64,000 bases of DNA, taken from the NCBI GenBank assembly GCA_039621445.1, contig CP154956.1, positions 55,831,419 through 55,895,418 of the forward strand, in the 5' to 3' direction. Origin of the DNA: Euglena gracilis. Lineage: Eukaryota > Euglenida > Euglenophyceae > Euglenales. The position numbers and the translations under genes were made by a program. This document shows, in pieces, positions 23,106-35,364 of the stretch. Numbering within the stretch: position 1 is the stretch's first letter; each line of letters starts with the position of its first letter. The notes beneath the pieces were generated by a model that was not told the origin of the DNA, did not search any database, and saw only the letters and a list, made by a program, of their open reading frames with translations.

Positions 23106-23899
23106 TTTTGGAGACAAATTTGATGCTTTCATTGGAAGAACTGGGAAGTTTGCAGAAATGGCTCCTCCTGGGGTTTCTGCAGCCAACTGGTGGGCAGCTG
23201 GTGGCCTATGCGGCTGGCACGTTGGACTTGTGACACTTGGAAAGAGGGCTGCTCACGGTTTCCCAGCGTGACTTGCAGGCAAATTGGCGTTTATATTCCG
23301 CTCCCTAAGGCGCATGCCTCCGGGTGAAAGCGATTCTGCCTCAGACTGATCCGCTCTTTTCATGCCTTGGTCCTTGCGCGAGAGGGGGGGGGGCGAAGGA
23401 AATTAAAAACAAAAAATCAACTTTTTTTGAAAAAAACAGCGGGGGCGGCGAAGGTAAAAAAGCCGGGGTTTTTCAAAAAAAACGGGGGTTTTCGAAAAAA
23501 AAACGTGTTTTAAAACGATCGGTTAGAAAACGAGCGCCATCCCTGCATGCCGCCAAAGCAGTCAAGCACAAACGGGGTAAGGCGCCAACCTCGTCTTGAA
23601 CAACACGTAAAAACTTTTTTTTACAACCAGAGCCATCTGCGAGGGGAAAAGTGACAAACGGTGGTGGGCCGAACCGAATACACCGCCAGTGGCACAGCCT
23701 ACTGGATTTGAGTGTTCAGGGGACAGGGAGGCTATGTACAAATGGGGGAGCGCCATGGATAGTCAGAGGGGTTAAGCAGAGGCTGAGGGGGCTTTAGCAG
23801 CCGAGGTTCCAGGGTGACCGGGTGGCGGGGGTTTTTATGGTGAGGCAGGTCGAGGTTCAGGGTGGCTCTCTCAATGGGCTGGTTCTAGTGTTGGGGAGA

Positions 23900-24360
23900 T
23901 GCGGTAGCGGTGCGACACCGGGTGTGGCTTTTGGCAGCCGTTAGCCGTTGCCCTGGTCCGCCGACGATGCGGTGGGGAGCGTGCTTTGTCTGGTTGTTGA
24001 TCGGAGCAGCTGAGTAGTTTCAGCGCAGGATGGGCTTCGGGCGCAGCATTTGCGCGATCTGCCGGAAGAGGGCCATCGCCAGCAGCTGGTAGCTCTCGGC
24101 TTGGCGCGTGGAGCGGATGTCGCCATGGTCCCAAGAGGTCGCACGTTTGATTATCCCGGTCACCAGGGGCGCGCTTTTTGGTCCCAGGCCGCCCCATGTG
24201 CCCATCGTCAGGGTGGTGAAGGACCAGCCCCCGTTTCCACAGGGGATGTCGTACTTGGTGTTCTTCCTTTTCAGGAACGTCCTCCACCGTTCCCATGTTA
24301 CCAGTCTTTCGGTGGTTTGCCAGCCATCGCTTGTTCCTTCGGAGCTCCACCCTCCCAAAG
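23900..24360 (-). pseudogene. Second retrotransposon ORF fragment, C-terminal end
   Basis: One minus-strand frame reads RTFLKRKNTKYDIPCGNGGW, then TTLTMGTWGGLGPKSAPLVT and QLLAMALFRQIAQ. This is the part that normally follows the RPAD-type domain seen at 9720-10140, and the two loci share (R)RTFLKR. The frame breaks near 24020, and no terminal Cys/His cluster remains. A decayed copy. Confidence 0.55.
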
Positions 24361-24823
24361 GGCTGGTTGCACTCCTGGGCTGGAACCTTTCCGTGACACT
24401 CGGTTCGGGGTCATTGTCCGGCCGGGCTATTCAAGGCCCGAAGGCACCCAGAGCAGTCAGGTCAGTCAGGTCGGGCCAGGTCGGCCCCAAGGGCGCCCCC
24501 CCCCCCCCCACCACACGAAGCTCCTGACCGCTGCTCCTGCCGACCCCTCACCGTGGCGGTGTGGAGATGGGCTGGGTGTGGAGTGTAGGATGGGTGCTGG
24601 CACCCATCCTCCTCCTGCCATGTAACCCTCGGGATTCGGGGCTCACCACTTTTCATGGATCGCCTTTCTCCCGAGGCCGCTCGCCCCAAGGCGCTTCGTC
24701 CACAGGTAAAAAATAATTATGCATTCCCTGTCTCGGAAGGAAATGAGACAACTCTGAGGCATCTCATCATTACCTTCTCCAAGGTTTTGCAGTATGCTTT
24801 CCAGCCCTCGTTGCCTTACGAGT

Positions 24824-25171
24824 ATGGAAAAGAGCAAACCGAAAGCCGTCACATGGAATCCGCCTGCACGACTCAATGTCATCTCTTTCCCGACTTTACC
24901 CGTTGTCGACAATTTGCCACATCCACTTCCACCAATACAGGACTACCTGTCCCCTTCCTGTTTAGATTCAGCACCGTCACCCTCTTGGGAACGTTTGGAT
25001 GGAAGAGGTTCATTCAGCACCACAAGCAGTTTTGATGTCCTTGATGTCTGTAGTCAGGTGAGCCAAGTTTGCAGCTCCAGCACGTATGAAGTGGTTGAAT
25101 GCGATGTGAACAGCACTCCTTCATATTCAGAGGTTGGGATCAGGACTTATCTGGCCAAATTGTTTGAATGA
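24824..25171 (+). CDS. Candidate small protein or terminal exon, 115 codons
   Basis: Opens MEKSKPKAVTWNPPARLNV and ends IRTYLAKLFE before a TGA. Ser/Pro-rich centre. A possible upstream piece (24655-24705) ends CCACAG-GTAAAA, a GT donor form. No family recognised. The start is the first Met after a plausible acceptor. Confidence 0.35.
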   Translation: MEKSKPKAVTWNPPARLNVISFPTLPVVDNLPHPLPPIQDYLSPSCLDSAPSPSWERLDGRGSFSTTSSFDVLDVCSQVSQVCSSSTYEVVECDVNSTPSYSEVGIRTYLAKLFE

Positions 25172-27356
25172 TTCAATTAACTGAATTTGAACCTTTGAGA
25201 TGGATGGCTGAATAAGTGGGAAAAATATTCATTTGTTTGTAATTTGCAAAGTGTTTTCAAAAAGAAAGAAGACAGTTTTTCAGATGATGTCTTTTTTGCG
25301 AAGAATATTTGAGGAAGAAAGATCAAGCGTATTTATTGGTTGGGGTCTGCCAACAGGAGGAAAATTGTGAGGATTTTCACCCCAACGTAATGTCAAGGTT
25401 GGAACATTTTCCAACTGCAATTTTGTCAATTTTGAACTTTTTTTTCAGGATGATTAGATCCAAAAAATCCTTGACCCTCAAAGCGAAATTTCACGCAAAC
25501 TGATGAACACTTCAAACATTTTTTAGATTGGGCAATCGATGTCAAATGTTGAAGATTTTCATTTTGGTGTTTCAGGTCATGAATTGAGCCGTAGTCTCGT
25601 TTTTTTTGTTGAACCTATTCCCCACAAGTCCTGCAGGTGAGCACCTGCAATTCTCCACGCACTCCACGAGACCAGAACCAGGGCTTCTTGTGCGACTTTG
25701 TTTTCCTTCAATGGTTCCTTGAACCCCCAATTGCAAAACTTGTCGAAAATGAAGCGAAACCAATAAAATTTCAACAAACAAGGCATTTTGGCTCTTTTTT
25801 TTGTGTCTACAAACGATGGTGTGCATTTCTCAATTTTCTTTGGCCCAAATCTGGCCATAAGAAGTCGGGTCGGGCACGGAGTTTTGGGAAAACCAAAATG
25901 CAATCCAAGGGCTGAACACGGCGTCTAAAACATGCATTCAATTTAAATTTTTTTCTTTGGTTTTCATTTTTTTTCACGTTTGAGATCCTTTTAAACGTCC
26001 GAAAATGCAAATGCATTCACCCTCACGCGCCCTTGTTTGCCCCCCTCCAATTGTGGCCAATTTCGGCAAGGCTCAGAAAATCTCCAAACTTGTCCATTTG
26101 GATATTTTTAAAAACTTGCCAGATGAGACAACTCATGACGATGAACAAAAATTGGAACTCTTCTGTTCGTCAATCCATGCCTTTGCATCAATTCACTCCC
26201 CAATTTGCCCCCCCCCCCCAACTGGCCAATTGGCCTCTGGCCTGAAAAGCTCAGAAGATCTCCAAAATGCCCGTTTCAAAACGTTTTACAAGTTGCCCGT
26301 CCACAAGTCAAATCCATAAAAAGGTTAACCAACTTGTGGTTTAAAATTGCACGTAAAAGGGGGTGGGTGCTGGAAACCCCCCCAAATTGTCCCCCCCCCA
26401 ATTGGTTTATGGTCTGAAGGAACCCAACCATTAGCTAAATGGGTGTTGGGAGTGGGGTAGTTGATCCACACCCCCTTTGGAAGTCTCCAACACAATGCAT
26501 GCGTGCCCTGTGTGATCTCTTGTTTGACGACATGAGAGAAACCAAACTCGATTTGGTGAAAGGCTTTTTTTCCCTTTTTGAATTGGACGCTTTTGGAGTC
26601 TAATGTGGGCCATTGAGACAGAATGGTGGTGAGTGTGGTGCTGCTCGGTGCACACCACTGTGCACCATTTGTATCACATCGAAAAATTTTGTGCATCACT
26701 CGTGCATCACCGAGAAGAATTTTTTGTGTATGACCAAAAAAAATTGAAAACCCCAGAAAAAAATATCCGTTGTTAGCTGTGGCCAGTTTTTTGACCCGGG
26801 GGGGTGCAAAGCGCAAATTTTTTTGAAAAAATGTGGTTTGCAGTTTGGTTTGTGTTTTGGCAACTGCTGTGGCCTTTCCGTTGCCAAGTGCCAAGCCGTA
26901 GGATTTGGAAATGGGGGGAAGGTCCCCCCACCCCCAGGTGGTTGGGGGGGGGGGGGGAGGGTGACTCAGAAATTTTAGGCAATTTTTTCGATCCACACCT
27001 TTTCGGAGGTCAATCCAGATTTTTGGCCGGCGCAAAGTGCCGGGCTGAAAACCTCTAAAGTCGGCCAAGAAATCCGCCATTGGACACATACATCCCCTGA
27101 ATGCCAGGTGGGAAAGTTTCAAGGGTTGTTGGCCGATGGTGGGTTTTGAGTGGGTGGGTGCTTTTGAGAGGCTCATAACTAGTTATGAACAATCCAAAGA
27201 ACACAAAGAATCAACCAATTTTGCATGGAAAAAAATTAAGGGGTAGGGGGGTTCTCGAGCCCCCCCCCCCCCATTGCCCAGTTGGGGGTCTCAAGGAGCC
27301 TGGGCATTAGTCAAATAGGGGAGGGGGTGAGGGTATTTATTTCCTTTTGGATGAAA

Positions 27357-27536
27357 AACCACCCCCCCCCCCTTTATTGTCCCACCGACCTGCCCTCGGG
27401 AGGCCCGACCGGACAATAAGGGGGGGGACAATAAGACCGTACCAAAGGAATTTCATTGGCCGGGCCAAAAGAACCCCCCGTCGGCCGGGGCCCAGGGACA
27501 ATAAGGGGGGGGGACAATAAGGGGGGGGGGGTGGTA
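27357..27536. mobile_element. I-family inverted-repeat element, copy 3
   Basis: ACCACCCCCCCC, then TTTATTGTCCCACCGACC; right end GGACAATAAGG…GGGTGGTA. About 180 bp. It shares GTACCAAAGGAATTTCATTG with copy 2. Confidence 0.75.
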
Positions 27537-27734
27537 TTCAAATTGGTGAGCACTCAATTCTAAGAATTCCAAAAAAAATCAAAAAAAGTGGGCCAAAGTG
27601 TCAGGAAAAAAGGTTTTTGAACGTTCGGAACCGAACAGGTTTGCAATTGAATTGAATTTGGGAGTGACAAAATCTGGACAAAAATTTTGCGTGGGAGTGT
27701 TTGGGAAAATGGGTGAAAAACTTTTTTAAACTGA

Positions 27735-28070
27735 ATGCCCTCATATTTCACATGCAACCCTGCCAAGGACCCTTCGGCGCGTTTCCTCCAAAGGGTCCAA
27801 ATGTCTCATATTGCATTTGGCCGGCAGTATGTTCCTGGCTGCGCGGTTGCAAAACTGCAACGAAGTGCAGTGTTCATGACCCCAGCAACAGCTGCCCGCA
27901 GAGGGAAGGCCATGAAGCTGGCTCTGAATTCAAAAAGTCTCGAAAGCAAGCTGTGGCGAGCGGTGGTTGAATCTCGCGAACCGGCCGCAGACATGTCCGC
28001 TTTGGAGCCACCTTCGGAAAGTGCTGGGCAGCAAGTTGATGATGGGCAAGCAGCTCACATTGATTTGTAA
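27735..28070 (+). CDS. Candidate terminal exon, 111 codons
   Basis: Reads FGRQYVPGCAVAKLQRSAVF, then TPATAARRGKAMKLALNSKS and SLESKLWRAVVESREPAAD, ending in a TAA followed by AT-rich sequence. Composition and GC are closer to the known exons than to the spacers. No family recognised; the start is uncertain. Confidence 0.35.
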   Translation: MPSYFTCNPAKDPSARFLQRVQMSHIAFGRQYVPGCAVAKLQRSAVFMTPATAARRGKAMKLALNSKSLESKLWRAVVESREPAADMSALEPPSESAGQQVDDGQAAHIDL

Positions 28071-28220
28071 TTCATTTTTGCATTTCGAACAACCGAACAT
28101 GGGTTTCAAATTTATTTTTAATTTCATTTACTGATGATGGTGTTTCTGCTGTGGATTTAGTTCTGCTTTTCTCACCATTGTGATTATTCTTTTTTTGATT
28201 TTGAGATATGCCATGGCCGC

Positions 28221-28412
28221 ATGCAGGTCAGAACCAGAGTCACACAGCATAAACAGGCTCCAAGGGAGGAAGTTGGAATGTATTTGTTTCAGCTTCAACT
28301 CGTCGACAATGGCAAACCACGTGAATTTTTGTCCAAAAAGTCTGAAATGTCATCTGCAGAGTCATTTGCAGAACAAGGTTGTGTTCAGATTTCTCAAACA
28401 AAAATTTATTGA
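28221..28412 (+). CDS. Weak candidate coding segment
   Basis: Reads GMYLFQLQLVDNGKPREFLS, then KKSEMSSAESFAEQGC, to a TGA. It shows amino-acid diversity unlike the homopolymer spacers, but no family, and no splice partner could be defined. Confidence 0.25.
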   Translation: MQVRTRVTQHKQAPREEVGMYLFQLQLVDNGKPREFLSKKSEMSSAESFAEQGCVQISQTKIY

Positions 28413-28745
28413 ACATAGCAGAATCACTGATAATTGCCTTCCCCCCCTTTGTCTTTGACATGGCTCATCTATGACACACCCCCTGTGTCAACTGCACTTT
28501 TCCCGTACCCAAAATGCCAATTTTCTTTGTGGTGCAGTGCACATGACACAGTGTCCATGATCCCCCCCCCCCCCGTGTCAACCGCACTTTCTCCATACTT
28601 TGGCATGTCAAGGACGGGGGGGCATAAAAATTGAGAAGCTCTGGGGAAGAAAAACCGCACCATGCACTTTTTCCTTTCCTCCCTGGACCTTTTCCGTTCA
28701 ATGCCCGAGTGGGGGTTATACCTGATGAATAATGCCCATGAACAG

Positions 28746-28785
28746 ATGATGATGATGATGATGCTGATGATGATGATGATGAATA
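28746..28785 (+). repeat. GAT/ATG trinucleotide repeat
   Basis: Runs of GATGATGATG with one GCT interruption. Confidence 0.8.
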
Positions 28786-30788
28786 ATCCGCAGAAAGGTT
28801 TTGGGTTGGATGGGATTTAGTTTGGTTAAGAGAGGGAGGTGAGGTCAGGGTTGGTGTCACCGTTTGGTGTGAGATCTGGGAGTGGTCATGGTGTGGTTTG
28901 GTCTTGGGTTTGTTTGTTCCATTTTTTTTTGTTTTGCTTCACATTGTCTCCAAATGTGAAACCCATCCAAAAGCTCAGTGACGAGCTTGTGTCAGACGAC
29001 TGCGCAAAGGGATTCATTGCCTCATTTGGACACAATCACACACACTCCCTCTTTTGTTTTCCCAAAGAGGAGTTGCTGCACCTGTTTGTCTGGACCTCTA
29101 TACGTTGATAGGTGACCAAGGGGCAGGGCGGTCCATGAGGGACGGGAAGTTGTTATTTCTAAAGGACCTTGGGGCATGAATGTGGTAAAAAAAGAAAAAG
29201 AAAATCGAAAAACGCACGGGAGCAGGGGAGTGGCAGGGCTGTGTGGGAATCCCCACAACCCTATCATCTCCGGGTCAATCTAAAAACAAACAAATCAACA
29301 ACTCACATATGAGATACAAATACACGCTTGAAGATTCACATTCCGCCCCATCAGGTTTGATGGCTGTGGACAAGTTCCAGCCCCACGGATGCCAGGGCTG
29401 TGCGGGAAGGCCTGGGGGGGGGGGACCCCGGGGAGGTGAGGGTGATTGGACCCCCCCCCAACTGGGGAGGTGGGGGGGTCACCCCCCACCCACCATGGCA
29501 CCGGCTGACCAATCAAAAAAGGACTGGATGATTAGATTTTTATAAGGCTGATTTTGGGTGTTTGGGTTTATGGGTGGTGGTTGGGGGGGGGGGTCGTGAC
29601 CCTCCCTACCCACCCAGGGGGGGGGGGCACCCCTTCCCGTGTTTCTGGGGGCGCCGTTTTTTTTAGGTCAGAATTTGACTTCGGTGCCGAAGGAATTTTT
29701 TTTAGCAGGCAGACAAATCTATTGTCTCCGATGAGTCCATGCTCACAATTCCGATCAAACTCGTTACAATATGTTGTCATTCCTGTTGGTTTGTTATCAA
29801 ACAGAACAGGATGGGACCTTCGTCGTCGGTCAGCAACTCCTTGTAGTTGTAACTCGATTCCTCCATGTTTCCCCTACAAGAAGGGAGAGAATTGTGTGTG
29901 TGACCCACCTTTTTTGACCACATTGCGAGACTGTAGATTTCTGCAGTTACCACAGACCTTTCCAGGGCATGGCTAATTTGCTGGTCCCAGTTTAACTTGG
30001 TGAGAACCCTTCTTCTTCTTCTTCTTCTTTTTCCAAAGCTCACTCCACTTGTTTTTTCCTTTTTAAATTAGGTCCATTTCTGCTGTCACAAGCTTCAAAC
30101 TTTAGGTAATTGCAACAGCTTTTTTTTCAAAAAATGTTTTTTTTCCAAAAACTTTCTTGATCACTTCGAAACAAATTTTGACCCTCTCAGCTTCAGAATC
30201 AGCTTCAATGTTGTTGTTTTTTTCCCCCATTTGGTTGCTTTGCCCTGACCTTTTCTGCTGCGCTGTACAGTTTTCTTCTCCCGCCTTTGGCCTGGATGAG
30301 CGAAAGCTCAGATAGGTTCATTTTGACCGCGTTTGAGGGCTTGATGGAGGCACTCATCAACATGGGAGGGGGAACGGCTCCTTTCCATTTGTTCAGGATC
30401 CTTCCAGTACCCTCACCCCCTCCCCTATTTGGCAAATGGCCGGGCTCCTTCAGACCTCAATTGGCCAATTTGGGGGGGGGGCAATGGGTGAGGGTACTGG
30501 AGATACAAAGAATGCATTGTTGCCAGCACAATTTGGGCGCAAGAGATGAGATTGGGTAAAGGGCACATTTGTGGCCCTCATTGGTTTTTCTTGTGAGTCA
30601 CAGCTTTCGACCTTTTTTTAAAAGTTTTTCTTGCCAGTCACAGTTTTCGATGTTTTTTTTTGTCGAAGAAGTCCCCAGAGTGCAAGCTTCCAAGCGTGTG
30701 GTTGTGTGTTGGACCGTGGTATTGAAGTATCTTTTATCTTTTTCTTGTATTTTGGAAGCATTCAAAACCCGGAAATTAACCGAAAACC

Positions 30789-30999
30789 AGACAGACAGAC
30801 AGACAGACAGACACATGTTCTCAAGAATATAAGTTATATATATATATATATATATATATTGTACAAATATATATTATATATATTGTATCTATATAGTGCA
30901 TATATTAATATATATATTACACATGAATTATACATTATACATATGTTCATATATAATTTATATGAACACACACACACACATATATATGTGTGTGTGTAT
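30789..30999 (+). repeat. CAGA tetranucleotide, TA dinucleotide and CA/TG palindrome cluster
   Basis: (CAGA)n at 30789-30814, (TA)n at 30833-30860, then a CACACACATATATATGTGTG palindrome at about 30968-30999. Confidence 0.8.
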
Positions 31000-33626
31000 A
31001 TGTCCATATGTTCTCGAGAACTGCATCGCAGACGCCGGTTCGGACATAAAGCCAGTGCTTGGGATGCTGGCTTCCAACAGACGGCGTCCCAGGCACCGTC
31101 TTCATGCCTGAACCAGTGGGAAACAATTTTTGAAACCTTTTCTAGGGGCTCCACGCCTGAACCGGCGTCTGAGAAATCGGCCAATTACCCATGTTGCCTT
31201 TTGGCAATTTTGGGGGATTTCACACCTCCAATTCCTTGTCGTCCCTCGATCGTTCTTCTCAAGGGCTTTCCACACATGGCCACAGAATTCAGCCACGACG
31301 CACAGCGCTTTTTTTTTTGGTGATGGCATGTTCAAAAATTTGGCAGATTGGTTTGTCAAATCCCACAGTTCAGGTGCCATGCAGATATCCATTGAAAGCT
31401 GGAATCTGCAATCTTTCATAGGGTCGGAACATGGGATCGGCGATTTCCAGTGCGCTGCAACGTGGCTGAGTTCTGTGGATGTCATGTGAAAGGTCCTGGA
31501 GTTGCCCCTTTTCGGCGCCTAAAATTTTTGAAAAAGTGTTATTTTTAGCACTTTTCGCAATTTTTCGGCCATTTTTTTGTGGGTCCCCCGGGACCCCCCT
31601 CCCCGGGGGGGGGTGGGAGGACCCCCCTTCCCCCCCGGTCTTTAAAAGAAAACCCTGACTTCAGCCACTCTGCACATTCTTATTTGTTCCCTTTCAAAAA
31701 AATTCTCCAAACTTTGCACAAAGGAATTATTGCACAAAAAGCCCCAATTTCTGGCAAATAACCCCCCTGATCGACATTTTTTGTGTTCTTTTTCTTTTTT
31801 ATTTTTGGTTCCCCGAACTGGAGTCTGGTAAGCCGGTTCGGGCGTGAAACAAGAGCCCCCAGACACGGTTTCAAATTCTATCAAGGATTTGAGGAACTAA
31901 CCCCAAAAAAAGCAGGGTTCATTGGTGAGGAATAACATTCCAAATTAGAAAGTGCCTTTTGTTGTTGTTGTTTTTTTTTACTATTTTGAACGGCTTCCGG
32001 GCTCTTCCCGGCGCTTGGCCCCCCCCTCTCCCTGCATGCAAACTTGGCTGGATAAATGGGAAGCCCTTCGGTACACACCCCCGGTGTCAACCGCACTTTC
32101 CTGTACTTTGGCGTGTCAGGGGGGAGGTAAGGGGGGTCCGGACCACCCGCACCAGATGTTGCCCTGCTTGGCAGGTTCCAAAAACTTCGAAACTTTTTCT
32201 TCCGGCGCTGTGCACCGAAAAATGAGCAAAAAAATCCCTTTTCATATTGCAATTTTTTTGTGTTTTCCACAAAGTGTTCAAAAATGAGCATTTTTGGATT
32301 TGTTTTCAACAAAAACCAGGGATTTTTGACCAATTTCGGCCTGGTATCCGGGATTTTGCCGGTCCACAAACCCGAAAAAATTCCTGGGCCCTTCAGTTTC
32401 CAGGTGCAAGGGGGTCCCACAACCCCCCCTCCATGTTGGGGGGTTCCGGACCCCACCCCCTCAAGGCTTCCCATCCATCCCTGCTTGGCCTGAAGTTGGC
32501 CTCTGGCCTTTTGCACATGGCCACCAAAATTCTTAACATGCAAATTTGGCTCCCATGAGTTTGGCCCCCTGGCTTTACCTTCTATCTTGGCCCGTACCAA
32601 GCGCAAAAAGAAAGGTAGATAAAGGTGGCCAAAGAACAGACTACAGAAAAACGTGTTGCCACTTTTGTGAGCTTCTTGCAGCAAGTTATTTAATGTTGTG
32701 CATATGCCAGGGTCTTTTTAATAGCTGGTGGACTTTGCCTGGATATTATCCTGGTGGTCCTCAATTTTGTGTGATGCTTTCTATGGAAGCAGTTGAGACT
32801 CTCAACACACCCCAGACCATAATCCACAGGGAACTTTGGTGTGGCTCTGAAGGAGAGGCATGTAAATTATTGCTCTGCCTGTTGCTGTTGCAAGGTCTTT
32901 GCCTTGCCCGCAATCTTATTATATTTGCTGCTAAAAGCCCTGTTTATCCTCCCTGAGAATGGATGATGCACAAGATATTTATATTTTACTGCAGATTGTT
33001 GAGGGAGAGCAGGTGCAATGGTCATCAGGGAGTTTGGCGGGGGGGGGGGTTGGTTTTGATCCCGTGATGCCCTACCCAGGGTTCAATCTGAGGATGGTGT
33101 CCTCCCCCCCCCCAAATTTTTCCTTCCGGCACTTTACGCCGAAAATTTTCGGCAATCTGGCAATTTTTTTTGCCCCCCAAAAAACGCCCCAAACGGCATT
33201 TTGGGCCGTGGGTGCTGATTCGCCCAAGGGGTTGATCACATTTGGGGGTTGCTTAAATTGGTTTCACCAGATAGACTGAAGGCAGGGCTGTAATTGAAGG
33301 CCTGGGAGGTCGGACCCCCCCCCACCCACCACAGCACCCGCGCAAGGGAAAATTCCTTGGATGCCAAAGAAAAATACGGGAAGGCCGTAGGTGGTTGAAC
33401 CCCCTCATCAGGAGTGGGGTGGGTGGTCGACTCCTACCCATGGGGTTTCGGGATGCCGTACAACCCTGGCCGTGGCCGACCTTGCATGATTTTGGACCAA
33501 ACGGTCAACAAAAAAATGTTTCTTTTTCAAATGAAGAAGGTGGCATTTCACCAGATCAGTACCAAAAAAGTGATGTGGACAAAAGGAAGAGCGAAAATTG
33601 CAAAAGCAGAGTTGCTTTCAGTCGAT

Positions 33627-33872
33627 CTACCCGCCCCCCCCCCTTTTCGTACGACCACCCCTCATTTACGACCACCCCCCGGTCACAGGTTGCAGGTCAT
33701 GCCCCGGTTACAGGTTGCAGGTTGCGAAAATTTTAACACCACCTTACCAACGACCGCCCCCGCATTTACGACCACCCCCCGGTCGCAGGTTGCAGGTCAT
33801 GGGGGTGTTACGACCCCCCCCCGGTCACAGGTTGCAGGAACCCGGTCGTACGACAAGGGGGGGGGCAGGTAG
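33627..33872. mobile_element. E-family inverted-repeat element, copy 1
   Basis: Ends CTACCCGCCCCCCCC and inverted GGGGGGGGGCAGGTAG. The interior repeats CGACCACCCCCCGGTC and ACAGGTTGCAGG. It is related to 53223-54063 and 51280-51430. Its right end abuts B-family sequence. Confidence 0.65.
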
Positions 33873-34119
33873 TATTTTTGGGAATTTTTGAAACAAAATC
33901 AGTCAAAAACCTATTAAAAACCTCATTTCCACCTTGGCGCGCAGCGCCGGCGGAAAATTTTTTTCCAGTTGGGGGGACCCGTGGACCCCCCCCCCCCGGG
34001 GGGGACCCGTGGACCCCCCCCCCCGGGGGGGAGGGGGTGGTCTAGCCAGTCCATTTTTCCAGTGTCTAGCCGATTGGCTAGCCATTATCCCCCCCCCCCC
34101 GGGGTTCTTAAGCAAAAGC
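33873..34119. mobile_element. B-family element lacking its left end
   Basis: Shares AACAAAATCAGTCAAAAACC, the GCGCAGCGCC hairpin, GTCTAGCCGATTGGCTAGCC and the right end CTTAAGCAAAAGCCTG with the intact copy at 57252-57664. The left end is missing where the E element now lies. Confidence 0.65.
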
Positions 34120-35305
34120 CTGATGGCAGCTAACTTTTAAAAAACTTTACCTGAAAATGTGACCAATCACGAATGGAATGGACCTTGTTTTCGGAATGTC
34201 GCTGTGAGAGAGGTTCCCCACAAGCTTTGGCACAATTCTTGTCAAAGGGCGTAAGAAAGGTCCACTCGACAAAATTAGAACAAGAGTTCATTGGAAAATA
34301 CACGCGTTTCCGTAATTTTTATTGCCGTATTTTTTTGTCTGCCCTAAAATAGCAAACTGAGGTGGGCTTCTTTTGACCAGGGGTTTGCGCGCGATCCCTT
34401 TCCGCGTCGTGCTTGGCAGACGTGAGCTGCGAACTGTTGTCCTTGGCTGACTTGACTGCATCTGCTGCTGAGGATTACGCCTCTGGGCCTCTCTGTCCTC
34501 ACAGAGATCCCTGACCTTCCAGTACAGTTGACCTCAAAGCCCCTTGCGCCTGTGAAGTGGACTCTTCAGAGCGACCCTCACATCGCTCCGGAGTGACGCA
34601 AGCTGTTATTATTACTTTCGTCGTCGTCGCAATTCGGCCTCTTTCTGTTCTGCAATTGCTTCCCCTCTCCATTTTTCTTTGTTTTTTTTTCACACTTCAG
34701 AATGGATGAAGAAAGCTGGGGGGGGCTTTAAAGATATTTTGAGCACAGAATTACATTCTTGTTTTGCCATTCTGTGATTCTTGTGATTGCCATTCTGCCG
34801 CATTTTAATGGCATGTTCAGTGCCTCAGTGTCTTTGTCATTCCCCTCATTGTTTTCGATTTTTTTCCCCACCTCCGGTGGGCAGATGCATGGATGTGTTG
34901 TGTTTGACTTGAGATTCCATACCAGGGGGCTTTAAGGGCTCAAGTGGGCAAAGCCTCCGTCTTGCCTTGGCTGTGATCCCAAGGCAGCTCTTTGGAAGGA
35001 TGTATTGTCCACGCCCTGCAAATCCCAATGAGCAACAGTCCCCTCTGGGTGAAGTCCGAGGGTTCCTCCTCGAGGAGAAGCTTCTCACACATTCGGTGAA
35101 GTTGTGGCAGCGTTCCCCCCTTTGCTCGGGGATCTCGTTTGGGCTTACCCGTTGGGGAATCCCACCAACATTTTGTTTCACGAGCCCACTCTGATCATGT
35201 CCAATAATTTGTTTTAAAAATTAAACACCCGCCTCATCCCCACCCCTGCTGGCCTCTTTGTTTCAGGGTCTATTTGCTCCGAAAGTTGGCAGAATGTCGG
35301 CCAGG

Positions 35306-35307
<2 letters not shown>

Positions 35308-35364
<57 letters not shown>
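35308..35364 (+). repeat. (TAT)19 microsatellite
   Basis: Uninterrupted TAT repeats over 57 bp. Confidence 0.95.
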
